Below, piece by piece: positions 29,378-39,314 of a stretch of DNA of 64,000 bases; position 1 is the stretch's first letter, and the number at the start of each line of letters is the position of its first letter. The translations under genes were made by a program, and so were the position numbers. Below the pieces are notes generated by a model. It was not told where the DNA came from. It searched no databases and was given only the letters and a program-made list of their open reading frames with translations. Where the stretch lies: IMG/VR virus record IMGVR_UViG_3300032287_003559, positions 111,136 to 175,135 of that record; one strand, given 5' to 3'. This stretch comes from a virus.

Positions 29378-32206
29378 ATGGAACCAAAAGCATTAGCACC
29401 TGCAAAAATAAATCCAACAAAACTTTTAGGTGGTTCTATTTTTTCTACTAAAAAAATTAATACATCTAATCTTATAGATGATACTGTTACAATTCGAAGA
29501 AGTGATTTATCAATCATTAAAGGTCAAGTTATAGAAGTAAAAAACTTGATTAAAAGTTCTACTTTATTAAAACAAGCAGAATTGGAAAGGAAAAGAAAGG
29601 AAAAAGAAAAAGATAAATTTACAAAAAAAGAAACAGGACTTGAAGCAAAGAAAGAAGAACCTGGTGCAAATAAAGTTAAAGTTCCTGGACTTCCTAAATT
29701 AGGATTTTTAGATAGAATTAAAAATATTATCTTTACTGTTTTGCTTGGAAGATTTATTGTTAAGATGCTTCCAAATCTTCCAAAACTGGTTGGAATTGTA
29801 AAAGCAGTTAGTACTGGAGTAGAATTTGCTGCTGATTTTGCTGTAGGTTTGATTAATGCCTTAGGTACTTTTATTCAAAAAGCAGATGAGGCATCTATAC
29901 AAACTCGTAAGTTTCTTAAAACTGTAGGTGGTGATAATACTGTTAAACTTTTTGATGGATTTACTAGTGCAATAGACAAAGTTATTGAAGCAAGTATTAT
30001 TGCTGCTCTTGCTGTTGCTGATTTGGGTGGTGATGGTAAAGAAGTATCAATTAAAAGAGGATTTGATCGATATGGGAGAAAGGTTGGAACAGAAGTGCAA
30101 GAAAGATATCTGCAAAGATATGGTGAAAAACAATTTGTAGGGAGATTCGGGCAAAAGGCACTCCAAAGAGTTGCTACAAGAGGAGCAGGACAAACAATAG
30201 AAAAAGGATTATTAAAAACTCTTGTTAAGAGAATACCAATAGTTGGAGGATTGCTTGACTTTGCACTTAATTATTTTGTTTTTAAAGAACCTCTTGGAGA
30301 ATCTGCATTTAGAGCAGCTGGTTCAACATTAGTCAGTGTTCTTGGAGGAGCGATAGGAAGTATTTTTCCTGGTCCAGGAACTATTGTTGGTGCAGCACTT
30401 GGAGGAGTTGCGGGTGATGCACTTGCATCCACATTATATGATATGATTTTTAAAAATAAAGTACCGACCCAAAAGAAAGTTCAAGGTCGTGCTCAAGGTG
30501 GTCCTGTAACTAGAGGTGGAAAACTTGTTGGAGGTCCTGCAAAAAGAGGAGTTTCTAAAACCAAAAAGAGAGGAGTAACTGCTCAACCAACAAAATTAAA
30601 ACCGGGTGTTGATATTGGTGGTCAAAAAAATATTGAAAAAGTCTTTCCATCACCAACTGGTAAAGATAAAGATAAACAAGTAAACCCTCTTGAATATATT
30701 AAAAAGAGTTATGATAGAGTTAGTAAGGCACCATTCTTTGGTCCTTTATTATCATTAACTACTAAGGCATTATCAGGTCAAAAACCATCACAGTTAGATT
30801 ATTTTATTGCTGCTCAGGGAATTAATAACTGGATGAATATAACATTTAGTTCTGGTGTCTTAAGAACTGGAGGCGCATTTGCTGGGGGAGGGGAGGCAAA
30901 TGCTGAAATGTTCTTAAAAGGTGAAGATCTTACTCAAGTAATTGCAAAATCTTTAGAGGATAATGCATCGCAACAACTTGAAGGAAGTATTCAAGATTTG
31001 ATGAAGCAGATGATGTTGAAACCGAGTGAGGAATCAAAGAAAGAACCTAGCACAGGACAACCTAGTGTTGGTGGAGAATATTCTCCAGAGGGAATTCAGG
31101 GTGAGATATATCAATATCTTCTTTCCAAAGGTCTGGATGATAATAAGGCACTTGGTATTATGGCGAACATATTTCGTGAAAGTGGATTTAGACCCGGAGT
31201 TTCTGAATCTGGTGGTCCTGGAGTTGGTTTATTCCAATATTCAAGTGCGGGAAGAAAGGATGCATTCTTAAAAGCAGTACCAGACTACGCTACGAATTGG
31301 AAAGGGCAAATTGATTTTGCATTAAAAGACGATGTAGCTCCACAATATTTACAAAAACAGTTTTCTTCTCCACAAGAAGCTGCAGACTGGTGGATGAGAG
31401 AATGGGAAAGACCTGCGGAATATATTCAAAATACAGAAGGACCAAGAATACACAGAGAATATCTTGCAAGTCTTGAAAAATATAGAACTAAAAAAGGATA
31501 TGAACTCCCTACCGGAGTTGCAAAAGGTTTTGATGGATATATTACTGGAGATCCGTCAAGTCCTAACTATGATCCATCTCATGGTGGTGGTAATTATCAT
31601 GATCATTTATCATTTAAAGATAGAGCAACTGCCGAAAGAGCATATAAATTTTTTACATCTAAGGGATTTAAAGTTACTGAATTTAAAGGATATGGTGCTG
31701 GGGTTACTGGACCACACAGCGGAGCTGGTTCTTTACATCATTCTGGACTTGCATTTGATATTCCTGGATATCAGTGGGGAGGTGTTGGTGCTATAGGACA
31801 AAAAGAATACAGTGGTTCAGCAAAAGTTAGAGAAGCACTATCACAATTTAGATCAGGAAAATCTTTATTTGGTGGTGGTCTAACTGGAAAGGGTGGACTT
31901 ACCATGACACATCCTGGAGAATATATTATTGATAAAGATTCTGTAGATGCTTTTGGAATTGATTTCTTTGATATCATTAATCAAACTGAAAGTGTTGCAC
32001 AAAGAAAAAATTCAGCAAAACAACTGATGAGTATTCTTCAGTTCTATGCTGGTTATGAGGCAGGTGGAAGACAAAAAATTAAAGTGAAAGTTCCTGCTCC
32101 ACAAGTATCATATGTTACTGTACCCGTTCCTATTGGTGGAGGAATGGTGATGACTGGTAGTTCTTCTGTAGACTCTGATTATGATTCGACATATGCTGGA
32201 CATTAA
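29378..32206 (+). CDS. Large tail/baseplate protein with lysozyme and M15-like peptidase domains
   Basis: 942 residues, a partial parallel of the gene before. Charged N-terminus (KERKRKEKEKDK-like helix), hydrophobic helices ~100-360, then a tail lysozyme-like domain ~568-704 (GIMANIFRESGFRPG with Glu; GVGLFQYSS). Residues ~707-804 hold SLHHSGLAFD, an exact fit to SxHxxGxAxD of M15-type zinc carboxypeptidases, with a second His in YHDHLSF. The C-terminus has TMTHPGEYIIDKDSVDAFG as in tape-measure ends. Two different wall-cutting activities are predicted. Confidence 0.72.
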   Translation: MEPKALAPAKINPTKLLGGSIFSTKKINTSNLIDDTVTIRRSDLSIIKGQVIEVKNLIKSSTLLKQAELERKRKEKEKDKFTKKETGLEAKKEEPGANKVKVPGLPKLGFLDRIKNIIFTVLLGRFIVKMLPNLPKLVGIVKAVSTGVEFAADFAVGLINALGTFIQKADEASIQTRKFLKTVGGDNTVKLFDGFTSAIDKVIEASIIAALAVADLGGDGKEVSIKRGFDRYGRKVGTEVQERYLQRYGEKQFVGRFGQKALQRVATRGAGQTIEKGLLKTLVKRIPIVGGLLDFALNYFVFKEPLGESAFRAAGSTLVSVLGGAIGSIFPGPGTIVGAALGGVAGDALASTLYDMIFKNKVPTQKKVQGRAQGGPVTRGGKLVGGPAKRGVSKTKKRGVTAQPTKLKPGVDIGGQKNIEKVFPSPTGKDKDKQVNPLEYIKKSYDRVSKAPFFGPLLSLTTKALSGQKPSQLDYFIAAQGINNWMNITFSSGVLRTGGAFAGGGEANAEMFLKGEDLTQVIAKSLEDNASQQLEGSIQDLMKQMMLKPSEESKKEPSTGQPSVGGEYSPEGIQGEIYQYLLSKGLDDNKALGIMANIFRESGFRPGVSESGGPGVGLFQYSSAGRKDAFLKAVPDYATNWKGQIDFALKDDVAPQYLQKQFSSPQEAADWWMREWERPAEYIQNTEGPRIHREYLASLEKYRTKKGYELPTGVAKGFDGYITGDPSSPNYDPSHGGGNYHDHLSFKDRATAERAYKFFTSKGFKVTEFKGYGAGVTGPHSGAGSLHHSGLAFDIPGYQWGGVGAIGQKEYSGSAKVREALSQFRSGKSLFGGGLTGKGGLTMTHPGEYIIDKDSVDAFGIDFFDIINQTESVAQRKNSAKQLMSILQFYAGYEAGGRQKIKVKVPAPQVSYVTVPVPIGGGMVMTGSSSVDSDYDSTYAGH

Positions 32207-32209
32207 ATA
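32202..32209 (+). promoter_or_regulatory. T4-type late promoter ATTAAATA
   Basis: 20 nt before gp27, overlapping the preceding stop. Confidence 0.5.
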
Positions 32210-32228
32210 GTGTAGGAAGTAAAGTCTT

Positions 32229-33578
32229 ATGAATAATCAAGTATTAACTACAAGAGATATTAGAAGTATTGATGTTCCCACTATCAATATTCTTTCAAAC
32301 GATCAGAAAACAAATTCTGATATTAAAAATGTTTGGACAGATCTCTATTATTATGAAAGCGTTTTGCAAGAAACCATTAGAGCATCTGTGATGTATGTTG
32401 ATGCAGGTACTTCTATCGAAAAGGAAGGCAAACAAAAAACAATTCTTGAAGGATTGCCTATTGTTGGTCAGGAAAAAGTTTCATTAAAAATGAAAGATGC
32501 GAATAATATTGAATTGAACTTAAACTTATACGTCAATAAAATAACACCAGTAAAACAAGATACTACAAAATCTTTTGTCGGTCTTGATTTGGTTTCTAAA
32601 GAAGGAATTTTAAATCATCAAATAAGACTCAACAGTAGATTTGATGGAAAGATATCGGATCATATTAGAAGAGTATTGACCGATTCAAAGTATTTGAATA
32701 CTGATAAAAATATTGATATTGAAGAGACTGATAATAATTATAATTTTATTGGTAACAATAAGAAACCTTTTTATACTGCTATTTGGTTATCAAAAAAAGC
32801 AGTTCCCAAAGGAGTTCAACCTGGAAATACTGCAGGTTACTTTTTTTATGAGACTTCTGATGGGTTTAAATTTAAATCTGTGGATAATCTTTTATCTGAG
32901 GTAGACTTAAATACGGGTAAAAAAAAGAATTATAAAAGTTTGATTTATACACAAACTCCTGATGGAGCAGGAAAAAATATTCCACTAGGATATTCTGCAA
33001 AAATACTGGAGCATAATGTAGATGATGTAAGTGGAAACATGCAATCAAAACTTGAGATCGGATCTTATTCAACAAAGACAATACTTTTCGATCCATTTAA
33101 TTGTTATTATGAAGTTGTGTTACCAAAAACAGAACTTACTGAAAAGAAACTTAAATTAGCCGCAAAAGAACTTCCAAAGTTTAATCTAGAATTTAAAAAT
33201 AGTTTTACAAGAACTCAATACATGCTGATTGATACTGGAACACTTCCTACAGGTGATACAAAACAACAGATAGAAAAATCAAAGGAAAAAAACTTTGACC
33301 CAAAAAATATTTTGAATCAATCTACAATGAGATATAATCAGTTGTTTAGTACAAGAACGACTATTACAATCGTTGCAGACTTTAGTTTACATGCAGGTGA
33401 TTTAGTTTTTATTGATGCTGGTGTACCTGGACAAGAATTAGGAACTCTTCATAGTGGACTTTATCTTATTGCCGATTTGTGTCATTATATTAATAAAAAA
33501 GAAGGTGGGTGGACAAAATTAACTTTAGTTAGAGATTCTATAGGTAAAAAAGGATCTCCAACATATAATGCAATTTAA
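32229..33578 (+). CDS. 27: Baseplate hub protein gp27-like
   Basis: 449 residues. Beta-rich hub protein: NVWTDLYYYESVLQETIRAS, the double-barrel-like KMKDANNIELNLNLYVNKIT and the C-terminal STRTTITIVADFSLHAGDLV agree with gp27-type hubs, which sit at the tube base and hold gp5. Lies two genes before gp5. Confidence 0.75.
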   Translation: MNNQVLTTRDIRSIDVPTINILSNDQKTNSDIKNVWTDLYYYESVLQETIRASVMYVDAGTSIEKEGKQKTILEGLPIVGQEKVSLKMKDANNIELNLNLYVNKITPVKQDTTKSFVGLDLVSKEGILNHQIRLNSRFDGKISDHIRRVLTDSKYLNTDKNIDIEETDNNYNFIGNNKKPFYTAIWLSKKAVPKGVQPGNTAGYFFYETSDGFKFKSVDNLLSEVDLNTGKKKNYKSLIYTQTPDGAGKNIPLGYSAKILEHNVDDVSGNMQSKLEIGSYSTKTILFDPFNCYYEVVLPKTELTEKKLKLAAKELPKFNLEFKNSFTRTQYMLIDTGTLPTGDTKQQIEKSKEKNFDPKNILNQSTMRYNQLFSTRTTITIVADFSLHAGDLVFIDAGVPGQELGTLHSGLYLIADLCHYINKKEGGWTKLTLVRDSIGKKGSPTYNAI

Positions 33579-33581
33579 TCT

Positions 33582-33589
33582 GTTAAATA
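33582..33589 (+). promoter_or_regulatory. T4-type late promoter GTTAAATA
   Basis: 22 nt before cp12. Confidence 0.5.
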
Positions 33590-33611
33590 GTAATACTATA
33601 CAGGCACTAAA

Positions 33612-33824
33612 ATGGATAGTGTAGAAAAGCATATAGAACACGACAAAAGCATACTTGATGATCCACTAATCTCTCCACAATCTCGTCGTCATACTGAACA
33701 AGAATTAGTAGCGTTGGAGAATTGGGTCAAGAATCATCCAGAGGATCATCGCGATCCATCACCGCTAGAACTATACTGTGATAGTAATCCAGAAGCACCC
33801 GAATGTAGAATATATGAGGATTGA
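33612..33824 (+). CDS. cp12: CP12-like Calvin-cycle inhibitor
   Basis: 70 residues. The C-terminal SPLELYCDSNPEAPECRIYE is the CP12 C-domain with its two redox Cys and the terminal E-C-R-x-Y-E/D tail that binds GAPDH. The N-terminal half is helical and lacks the second Cys pair of plant CP12. It would tie up GAPDH and phosphoribulokinase, blocking the Calvin cycle, and so complements talC, zwf, gnd and PTOX. Unusually it sits among baseplate genes; stop overlaps gp5 start. Confidence 0.85.
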   Translation: MDSVEKHIEHDKSILDDPLISPQSRRHTEQELVALENWVKNHPEDHRDPSPLELYCDSNPEAPECRIYED

Positions 33825-35581
33825 TGACTGAAGGAACTTTATTTAACTCAGGTTTTCTTGGAGCACATTTTAATTGGTGGATCGGTCAGATCGCTAGTGA
33901 TTCAACTTGGCGAGATAATATTTTGCCAGGAAAATTTGAAAGTAAAGATCAAATTCCAGGATGGGGATATAGGTACAAAGTTAGAATCATAGGTCTCCAT
34001 GATCTTGGAGAGACTGAGATTAGTTCTGATCAACTGCCTTGGGCACAAATAATGTATCCTGTTACTGCAGGTGGTGGTCAAGCAAACGCAAGTGCTACTG
34101 CAAACCTAAGGCAGGGAATGTTTGTCTTTGGATTCTTTTTGGACGGGCAGGATCAACAAGTTCCTGTTATTATGGGAGTTATTGGAAACAATTCACAAAC
34201 AGATCTTGCAACAAAGATTGGCGATAATCGTGTAACAAATACTCAACCTGGAAGTCTAGCAACAAGTGGTTATGCAACTCCTGCAGATGGAAATAAAGAC
34301 ACAAACATAAAAGTTCCTGATGAAGGACTTAGAATTAATAAACCAACATCAAAAAATCAATCTGAAGAGTGCGCTCCAATACCACCAGGAACAACTCTTG
34401 ACAAATATGGTCTTCCTTATGGAAAAGCTAATTCGTTTCAATTAAAAGATATACAAAGTGCTTCTGCTGAAGCAATAGCAAGAAATTTAACAGGAACTGC
34501 TTTTGATGACTTTGTTAAAAATGCAGTCCAAAATGGTATTAAAGCAAGATGCGAAGCAGCAAATTCTCCGATTTCTCCTTCTCAACCTGGAGCAACAAAA
34601 GAAAATGATGCTGTACATGAGCAAACAAAAGCAGACGTTGTTAGGAATGATTACTACAGCAGAAAAACTGTTTTAATGTCTCCATGCGATGCTGTTAAAT
34701 CTGCTCTTAAAGCAATTCAAACTGAATTGGAAAATCTAACAAAAGATATTGATAAAGTTCTTAATGCTGCCCAATCATACGTGGATGCAGTTTCAAATTT
34801 ACTTGGAAGTATTCAAGATTTGATTGCAGATTTTGCATGTAAAATTGCAAAATATATGAAAATAGTTTTCAACAAAATTATGGAATATATCTTAAAGCAA
34901 ATCAATAAAGGACTAGCACCAACAATAGAACAACTTCCACCAAATCAAAGACATAGATATTTTGATATCAAGACATCTATTACAGAATTAATTACTTGTT
35001 TATACAATAAGATATCAAATAATTTGTGTGGTCTGATACAAGATATTTTAAATAAACAAATTACAAAAGAACTCCCTGAAGAAGTCGTAAAGGAAAAGAA
35101 AATAAGAATTCCTACTACTCCAATTTGTTCTGTTGAAATACTAACTGGAAATGTAATCGCATTAAATATGAACGATATGAATACTGGAATTAATGGAATT
35201 TTAGATAATGTAAATAATTTTTTAAATGATATTCAATCAGAATTGGGGATGGTTACTGATATAATAGAAGGAACGAAAAGTTTAGTTGATGGAATTAGTG
35301 GAAGTATTACGTCTGCTCTTAGTTTTGAAAATATAAAACTTAATGTTTTTGGATGTGACTTAAAACCAAACTGTGCCGCGTCAGATTATTATACGATTCA
35401 AAACGGAAGTGGTGCTGCGGAAGATCCACAACAACCAAGAGTTGCAGAAGTTGATAAAGCATCTCAAAAGAACATAACTGCAACTCAAATAACTGAAAAA
35501 CCATATGCCCAACCTGGACAGAATCAGCCAGATATTCTTACTACCGTAAATCAAACTACAGATTTTATAAGATCAATATAA
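33824..35581 (+). CDS. 5: Baseplate hub/spike base gp5-like without lysozyme domain
   Basis: 585 residues from ATG 33824, overlapping the cp12 stop. The N-terminal ~130 residues form a gp5-type OB-fold: GWGYRYKVRIIGLHDLGETE, LPWAQIMYPVTAGGGQ, GMFVFGFFLDGQDQQVPVIMG. The remainder is a long helical region (ELENLTKDIDKVLNAAQSYV) and no lysozyme motif is seen, unlike T4 gp5. The beta-helical needle seems to be encoded separately at 39315. Confidence 0.82.
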   Translation: MTEGTLFNSGFLGAHFNWWIGQIASDSTWRDNILPGKFESKDQIPGWGYRYKVRIIGLHDLGETEISSDQLPWAQIMYPVTAGGGQANASATANLRQGMFVFGFFLDGQDQQVPVIMGVIGNNSQTDLATKIGDNRVTNTQPGSLATSGYATPADGNKDTNIKVPDEGLRINKPTSKNQSEECAPIPPGTTLDKYGLPYGKANSFQLKDIQSASAEAIARNLTGTAFDDFVKNAVQNGIKARCEAANSPISPSQPGATKENDAVHEQTKADVVRNDYYSRKTVLMSPCDAVKSALKAIQTELENLTKDIDKVLNAAQSYVDAVSNLLGSIQDLIADFACKIAKYMKIVFNKIMEYILKQINKGLAPTIEQLPPNQRHRYFDIKTSITELITCLYNKISNNLCGLIQDILNKQITKELPEEVVKEKKIRIPTTPICSVEILTGNVIALNMNDMNTGINGILDNVNNFLNDIQSELGMVTDIIEGTKSLVDGISGSITSALSFENIKLNVFGCDLKPNCAASDYYTIQNGSGAAEDPQQPRVAEVDKASQKNITATQITEKPYAQPGQNQPDILTTVNQTTDFIRSI

Positions 35582-35585
35582 GAAC

Positions 35586-35593
35586 AATAAATA
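35586..35593 (+). promoter_or_regulatory. T4-type late promoter AATAAATA
   Basis: 20 nt before the large structural gene. Confidence 0.65.
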
Positions 35594-35612
35594 TCAGTAG
35601 TCAAAAAGAGAT

Positions 35613-38600
35613 ATGTCTTTTAATTTATTTGCTTCACCATCTAAAGACGATATCAGTGTTGGATACATTGATCCAACACTTGGATATGTTGATGGAGTTT
35701 CTATATGCGAAGCAAATAATTACGCAAAAGATAATCCAGGAACAACATTCATTTTTGTAGATGGAGATAATAATATTCAGTATTTGAATATTAATGAAGT
35801 AAATCGTCTTACAACAAACAATCTTGTTTCTACAGCAACTACTTGTGCAGGGATTCAAGCATATAAGGAGTGTGGTCCACCGAGGATTCAATTTTTTGGA
35901 GGGGGTGGAATAGGAGCAGTTGGAAACCCTGTAATTGGTAAAGACGGTGCTTTACTTGCAGTTGATCTTGTATATGGAGGTAATGGATATCAGTATCCTC
36001 CAATAGTAGCAGCTAAAGATGACTGTCAGTTTGGTAATGGTGCAGTTCTCACTGCAATTCTTGGCGAAACTGCTGACGAAATAGAAGTTTATGAGGGTGA
36101 AGATGATTTTGAAGAATATGAGTTATGTGAAGATACTGATGTTGGATATGGAACTGTCTATGGAAGAGATGGGGAAGAGATAGGACCTTGGGAACCAAAA
36201 ACATATACTAAAATTGGCGAAGATCCTATTAAAAGAGAAATAGAAATATATCAAAGAGCATTAGAAAATCCTTTCTGGACTACAAGAAAAACTCAACCTG
36301 ATAGAATCATCGCTCTCGGAGAAGAGTATTCTAATTCATATAACGCAACTCATCCCGAATGGGGTGAGTTTATGAATCAATATGCTATTTCTCCAGTGAA
36401 ACCATCAGATTTAGTAGGATCTGACGAAGCTGGTAAGGTTTTTACTCTTGAATGGGAACAAAATTTTCCAATCAGCGGAGAATATATTTTTAGAGGTGTC
36501 TGCGATAACTCAGCTCAAGTTTATATTGATAATAGTTTAATCGGAGATTTGCTTTCATTTAAACAAAATCCTTCTCCTTTACAGAAAACAATTAGAGAAG
36601 GAAATCATATTATTCGTATTGATCTATTCAATGCTCCGATTGAAGAGAACGTATCAAAAACTACAACTACTTCAACAGCAACAAATCTAAATGCAAAGTT
36701 CGTTCAAAAAGGATCTAATTTTTATCTTCAGGTTGATGGATCTGGAACAGGTGAAATATCATTTGTAATGGATGTAAATGATGCCTCTTACATTGCAGGG
36801 CTTGCTGCTAAAGAAGTTAGAATACCTTCAGATAATGGAAAGGTTGCATTTAAAAGGACAACATTTCAATATAGTAATATAACAAATCTTATTCCTGAGG
36901 CACTCACTGAAGAAACTATAAAGAAATCAGGAACATTTAGTGGTGGTAAAACCTATGGTCCTATCGAAATTATAGGAGCAGCACCTGGGGCAAGAGGACC
37001 TATACCTATAAAAAACAGTTCTAATAAGTTAGCACTCAGAGATGCTGATGGTGATGATGCAAATATTAAAATTACCATCACTAAAGTATCATCAACCAGC
37101 TCTACATCTACAACCACCACAGAAAAAATAATTTCTTCAAAGTCTTGGAATCAAAATCCAGTAGGTGTTTCTATGTTGATTGAGGCACCTACACCAATTA
37201 TTCCTCAAGAGCAACCACCAATACAAACTGGAAGGTGTCCGCCCAATCCTATTTGGTCTACAAGATTTCCAGGATCAGTTCAAAAATGGTATCCAGTTAG
37301 ATTTACTAAAAATAATGCTTGGAGTACCTTTATGAATAGGTACGCAATTTCACCAGTTCCACCTCTTAATACTCCGGGAAGTGATACTTCCGGATCTACA
37401 TTCTCAAATTCTTGGGATGTTGATTTACCTTATGCTGGATATTATGGTGTTAAAGGAACTAGAGATAATAGAGGCAGAATATTAATCGATGGAAAAGAAA
37501 TATCGACGTTAGATGGATTCAATACAAATAATCCAAAATTAACAAAAGTATATCTAACGAAAGGTAAACATACGATTACAGTAGAAGTTTATAACATTCC
37601 TATTGAAACAAATTCTTCAGTAGATACTAAAATTTTTAGTACTCAAGATTGGAGAGTTCCTGCTCCTTTATCTTCAGGATCTTTATCAGCAAAATTTATT
37701 CAAGAAGGAACAAACTTTTATTTGAAGGTTGATGGATCTGGAACTGGTAAAATATCATTTGTAATGGATGTAAATGATGCTTCTTATATTGCAGGGCTTG
37801 CTGCTAAAGAAGTTCAGATTCCTTCCGATTCGGGTAAAGTAAAGTTGCAGAGAACAATATTTCAATATAGCGATATAACAAATCTTATTCCTGATGCACT
37901 CACTAAAGAAACCATAAAGGGATCTGGAACTTTTACAGGTGGAAAAAAATACGGACCTATTCAAATTATAGGAGCAGCACCTGGGGCAAGAGGACCTATA
38001 CCTATAAAAAATGGTTCTAATAAACTTGCACTTAGAGATGCTGACGGTGATGATGAGAATATTAAGATTACTATTAGCAATGTTTCAGCAAGTTCTGTTA
38101 ACAACGCTGTTACAAATACTTCACAGAGTCCAACAAAGAATGGAGTTAATTATGATGGACCTGAATTATTTGGATATGTTGATAGCAGGTGGAGTAAATT
38201 TATGAATGATTATTCAGTTTCTCCAAAGGTATTTACTTCTATCAACTCACCTGATGAAAGAGTAGTTGGAAAATATATATTAACTTGGAAAAATATAAAT
38301 TTCCCACAAGATGGAATTTATAAATTTAATTTTCAATCAGACAATATTGCAACACTAAAAGTTGGTGGAAAAGAAATTTATAAAACATCTGATTTTAATG
38401 GCGATAAAGTTCAATATACATTTAATGCATCTGCAGGAACATATGATATTGTAATTGAGTTGGAAAATATAAGATCTTCAACAAATAAGGGAAAAGATAC
38501 TACATTCTCTATTAATCCTATGGGAGTAGCCCTTTATATAAGTAAAGATGTTACTTTCTCTGATTCAAATAAAACGCCTTGGACTGATAATCCAATGGCA

Positions 38601-39278
38601 ATATCTGCTATTTTAATCCCACCTCCATGTGCTAAAAAAATTGGAGGAAAGGGAGTTGTTAATAGGGTTATTGTAGAGGACCCAGGAAATGGATATCTGC
38701 CTGTCGAAAAACCTGGTACTGGATATCCAGTTACTCTTGTTTTAGATCAAGTAATTGTAGAAAGTCCTGGAATTAATTATCGTTGTGGGGAGGATCAAAT
38801 TCAAATCACTCCCAATAATGGAGCTGCCTTAGATTACACATGTGATTCTTTTGGAAGAATCACTGAAGTTAAAGTATTAAATTCTGGAGTTGGATTTAAT
38901 GCTTATCCACAAATAAGTATGCCTTCCGAAACAGGAGTAAATGCATCATTCCGTCCAGTATTTCGTATCGTTAGAGATCCTCTTCTTCCACCAGAAAAAA
39001 TAATTCAGGTTACTGATCTCGTTGGTCTTAAGCAAACTGGATATGTGGATGGAAGATCATATTATGGTGCTGTTTATTATGATCAAGGTATAAGATATGC
39101 TGGATACTATAAGACTATAGGAACTCAGATTAGAGTTTATGATACTCTACAGGAGAGCATTACTGCGAAAGTTACTACAACCCCAAGTGCTATTCAGAGA
39201 TCTGGTACTGATATTACAAGTAATGATCCTACACTTAACATTCCAGGAACTCCCCAATCAGCAACAGAGCAACCTTAA
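35613..39278 (+). CDS. Very large virion structural protein with duplicated module
   Basis: 1221 residues. Acidic linker (~150-185), then PA14-like repeats (GEYIFRGVCDNSAQVYID; AGYYGVKGTRDNRGRILIDG; DGIYKFNFQSDNIATLKVGG), three times with an FMN(Q/R/D)Y(A/S)(I/V)SP lead-in. A second module (FVMDVNDASYIAGLAAKEVR ... LALRDADGDD) is present twice and almost identical. C-terminal Gly-rich beta repeats (VVNRVIVEDPGNGYLPV). Probably a baseplate-associated or carbohydrate-binding structural protein. Confidence 0.75.
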   Translation: MSFNLFASPSKDDISVGYIDPTLGYVDGVSICEANNYAKDNPGTTFIFVDGDNNIQYLNINEVNRLTTNNLVSTATTCAGIQAYKECGPPRIQFFGGGGIGAVGNPVIGKDGALLAVDLVYGGNGYQYPPIVAAKDDCQFGNGAVLTAILGETADEIEVYEGEDDFEEYELCEDTDVGYGTVYGRDGEEIGPWEPKTYTKIGEDPIKREIEIYQRALENPFWTTRKTQPDRIIALGEEYSNSYNATHPEWGEFMNQYAISPVKPSDLVGSDEAGKVFTLEWEQNFPISGEYIFRGVCDNSAQVYIDNSLIGDLLSFKQNPSPLQKTIREGNHIIRIDLFNAPIEENVSKTTTTSTATNLNAKFVQKGSNFYLQVDGSGTGEISFVMDVNDASYIAGLAAKEVRIPSDNGKVAFKRTTFQYSNITNLIPEALTEETIKKSGTFSGGKTYGPIEIIGAAPGARGPIPIKNSSNKLALRDADGDDANIKITITKVSSTSSTSTTTTEKIISSKSWNQNPVGVSMLIEAPTPIIPQEQPPIQTGRCPPNPIWSTRFPGSVQKWYPVRFTKNNAWSTFMNRYAISPVPPLNTPGSDTSGSTFSNSWDVDLPYAGYYGVKGTRDNRGRILIDGKEISTLDGFNTNNPKLTKVYLTKGKHTITVEVYNIPIETNSSVDTKIFSTQDWRVPAPLSSGSLSAKFIQEGTNFYLKVDGSGTGKISFVMDVNDASYIAGLAAKEVQIPSDSGKVKLQRTIFQYSDITNLIPDALTKETIKGSGTFTGGKKYGPIQIIGAAPGARGPIPIKNGSNKLALRDADGDDENIKITISNVSASSVNNAVTNTSQSPTKNGVNYDGPELFGYVDSRWSKFMNDYSVSPKVFTSINSPDERVVGKYILTWKNINFPQDGIYKFNFQSDNIATLKVGGKEIYKTSDFNGDKVQYTFNASAGTYDIVIELENIRSSTNKGKDTTFSINPMGVALYISKDVTFSDSNKTPWTDNPMAISAILIPPPCAKKIGGKGVVNRVIVEDPGNGYLPVEKPGTGYPVTLVLDQVIVESPGINYRCGEDQIQITPNNGAALDYTCDSFGRITEVKVLNSGVGFNAYPQISMPSETGVNASFRPVFRIVRDPLLPPEKIIQVTDLVGLKQTGYVDGRSYYGAVYYDQGIRYAGYYKTIGTQIRVYDTLQESITAKVTTTPSAIQRSGTDITSNDPTLNIPGTPQSATEQP
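36693..37078 (+). repeat. Internal duplication, copy A
   Basis: 386 nt matching 37689-38074 without gaps at a 996-nt offset; protein copies differ at a few positions. Confidence 0.85.
37689..38074 (+). repeat. Internal duplication, copy B
   Basis: Partner of 36693-37078. Confidence 0.85.
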
Positions 39279-39284
39279 AATTCT

Positions 39285-39292
39285 ATTAAATA
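39285..39292 (+). promoter_or_regulatory. T4-type late promoter ATTAAATA
   Basis: 23 nt before the spike-like gene. Confidence 0.5.
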
Positions 39293-39314
39293 GTACTATA
39301 TTGAATTTTCAATA

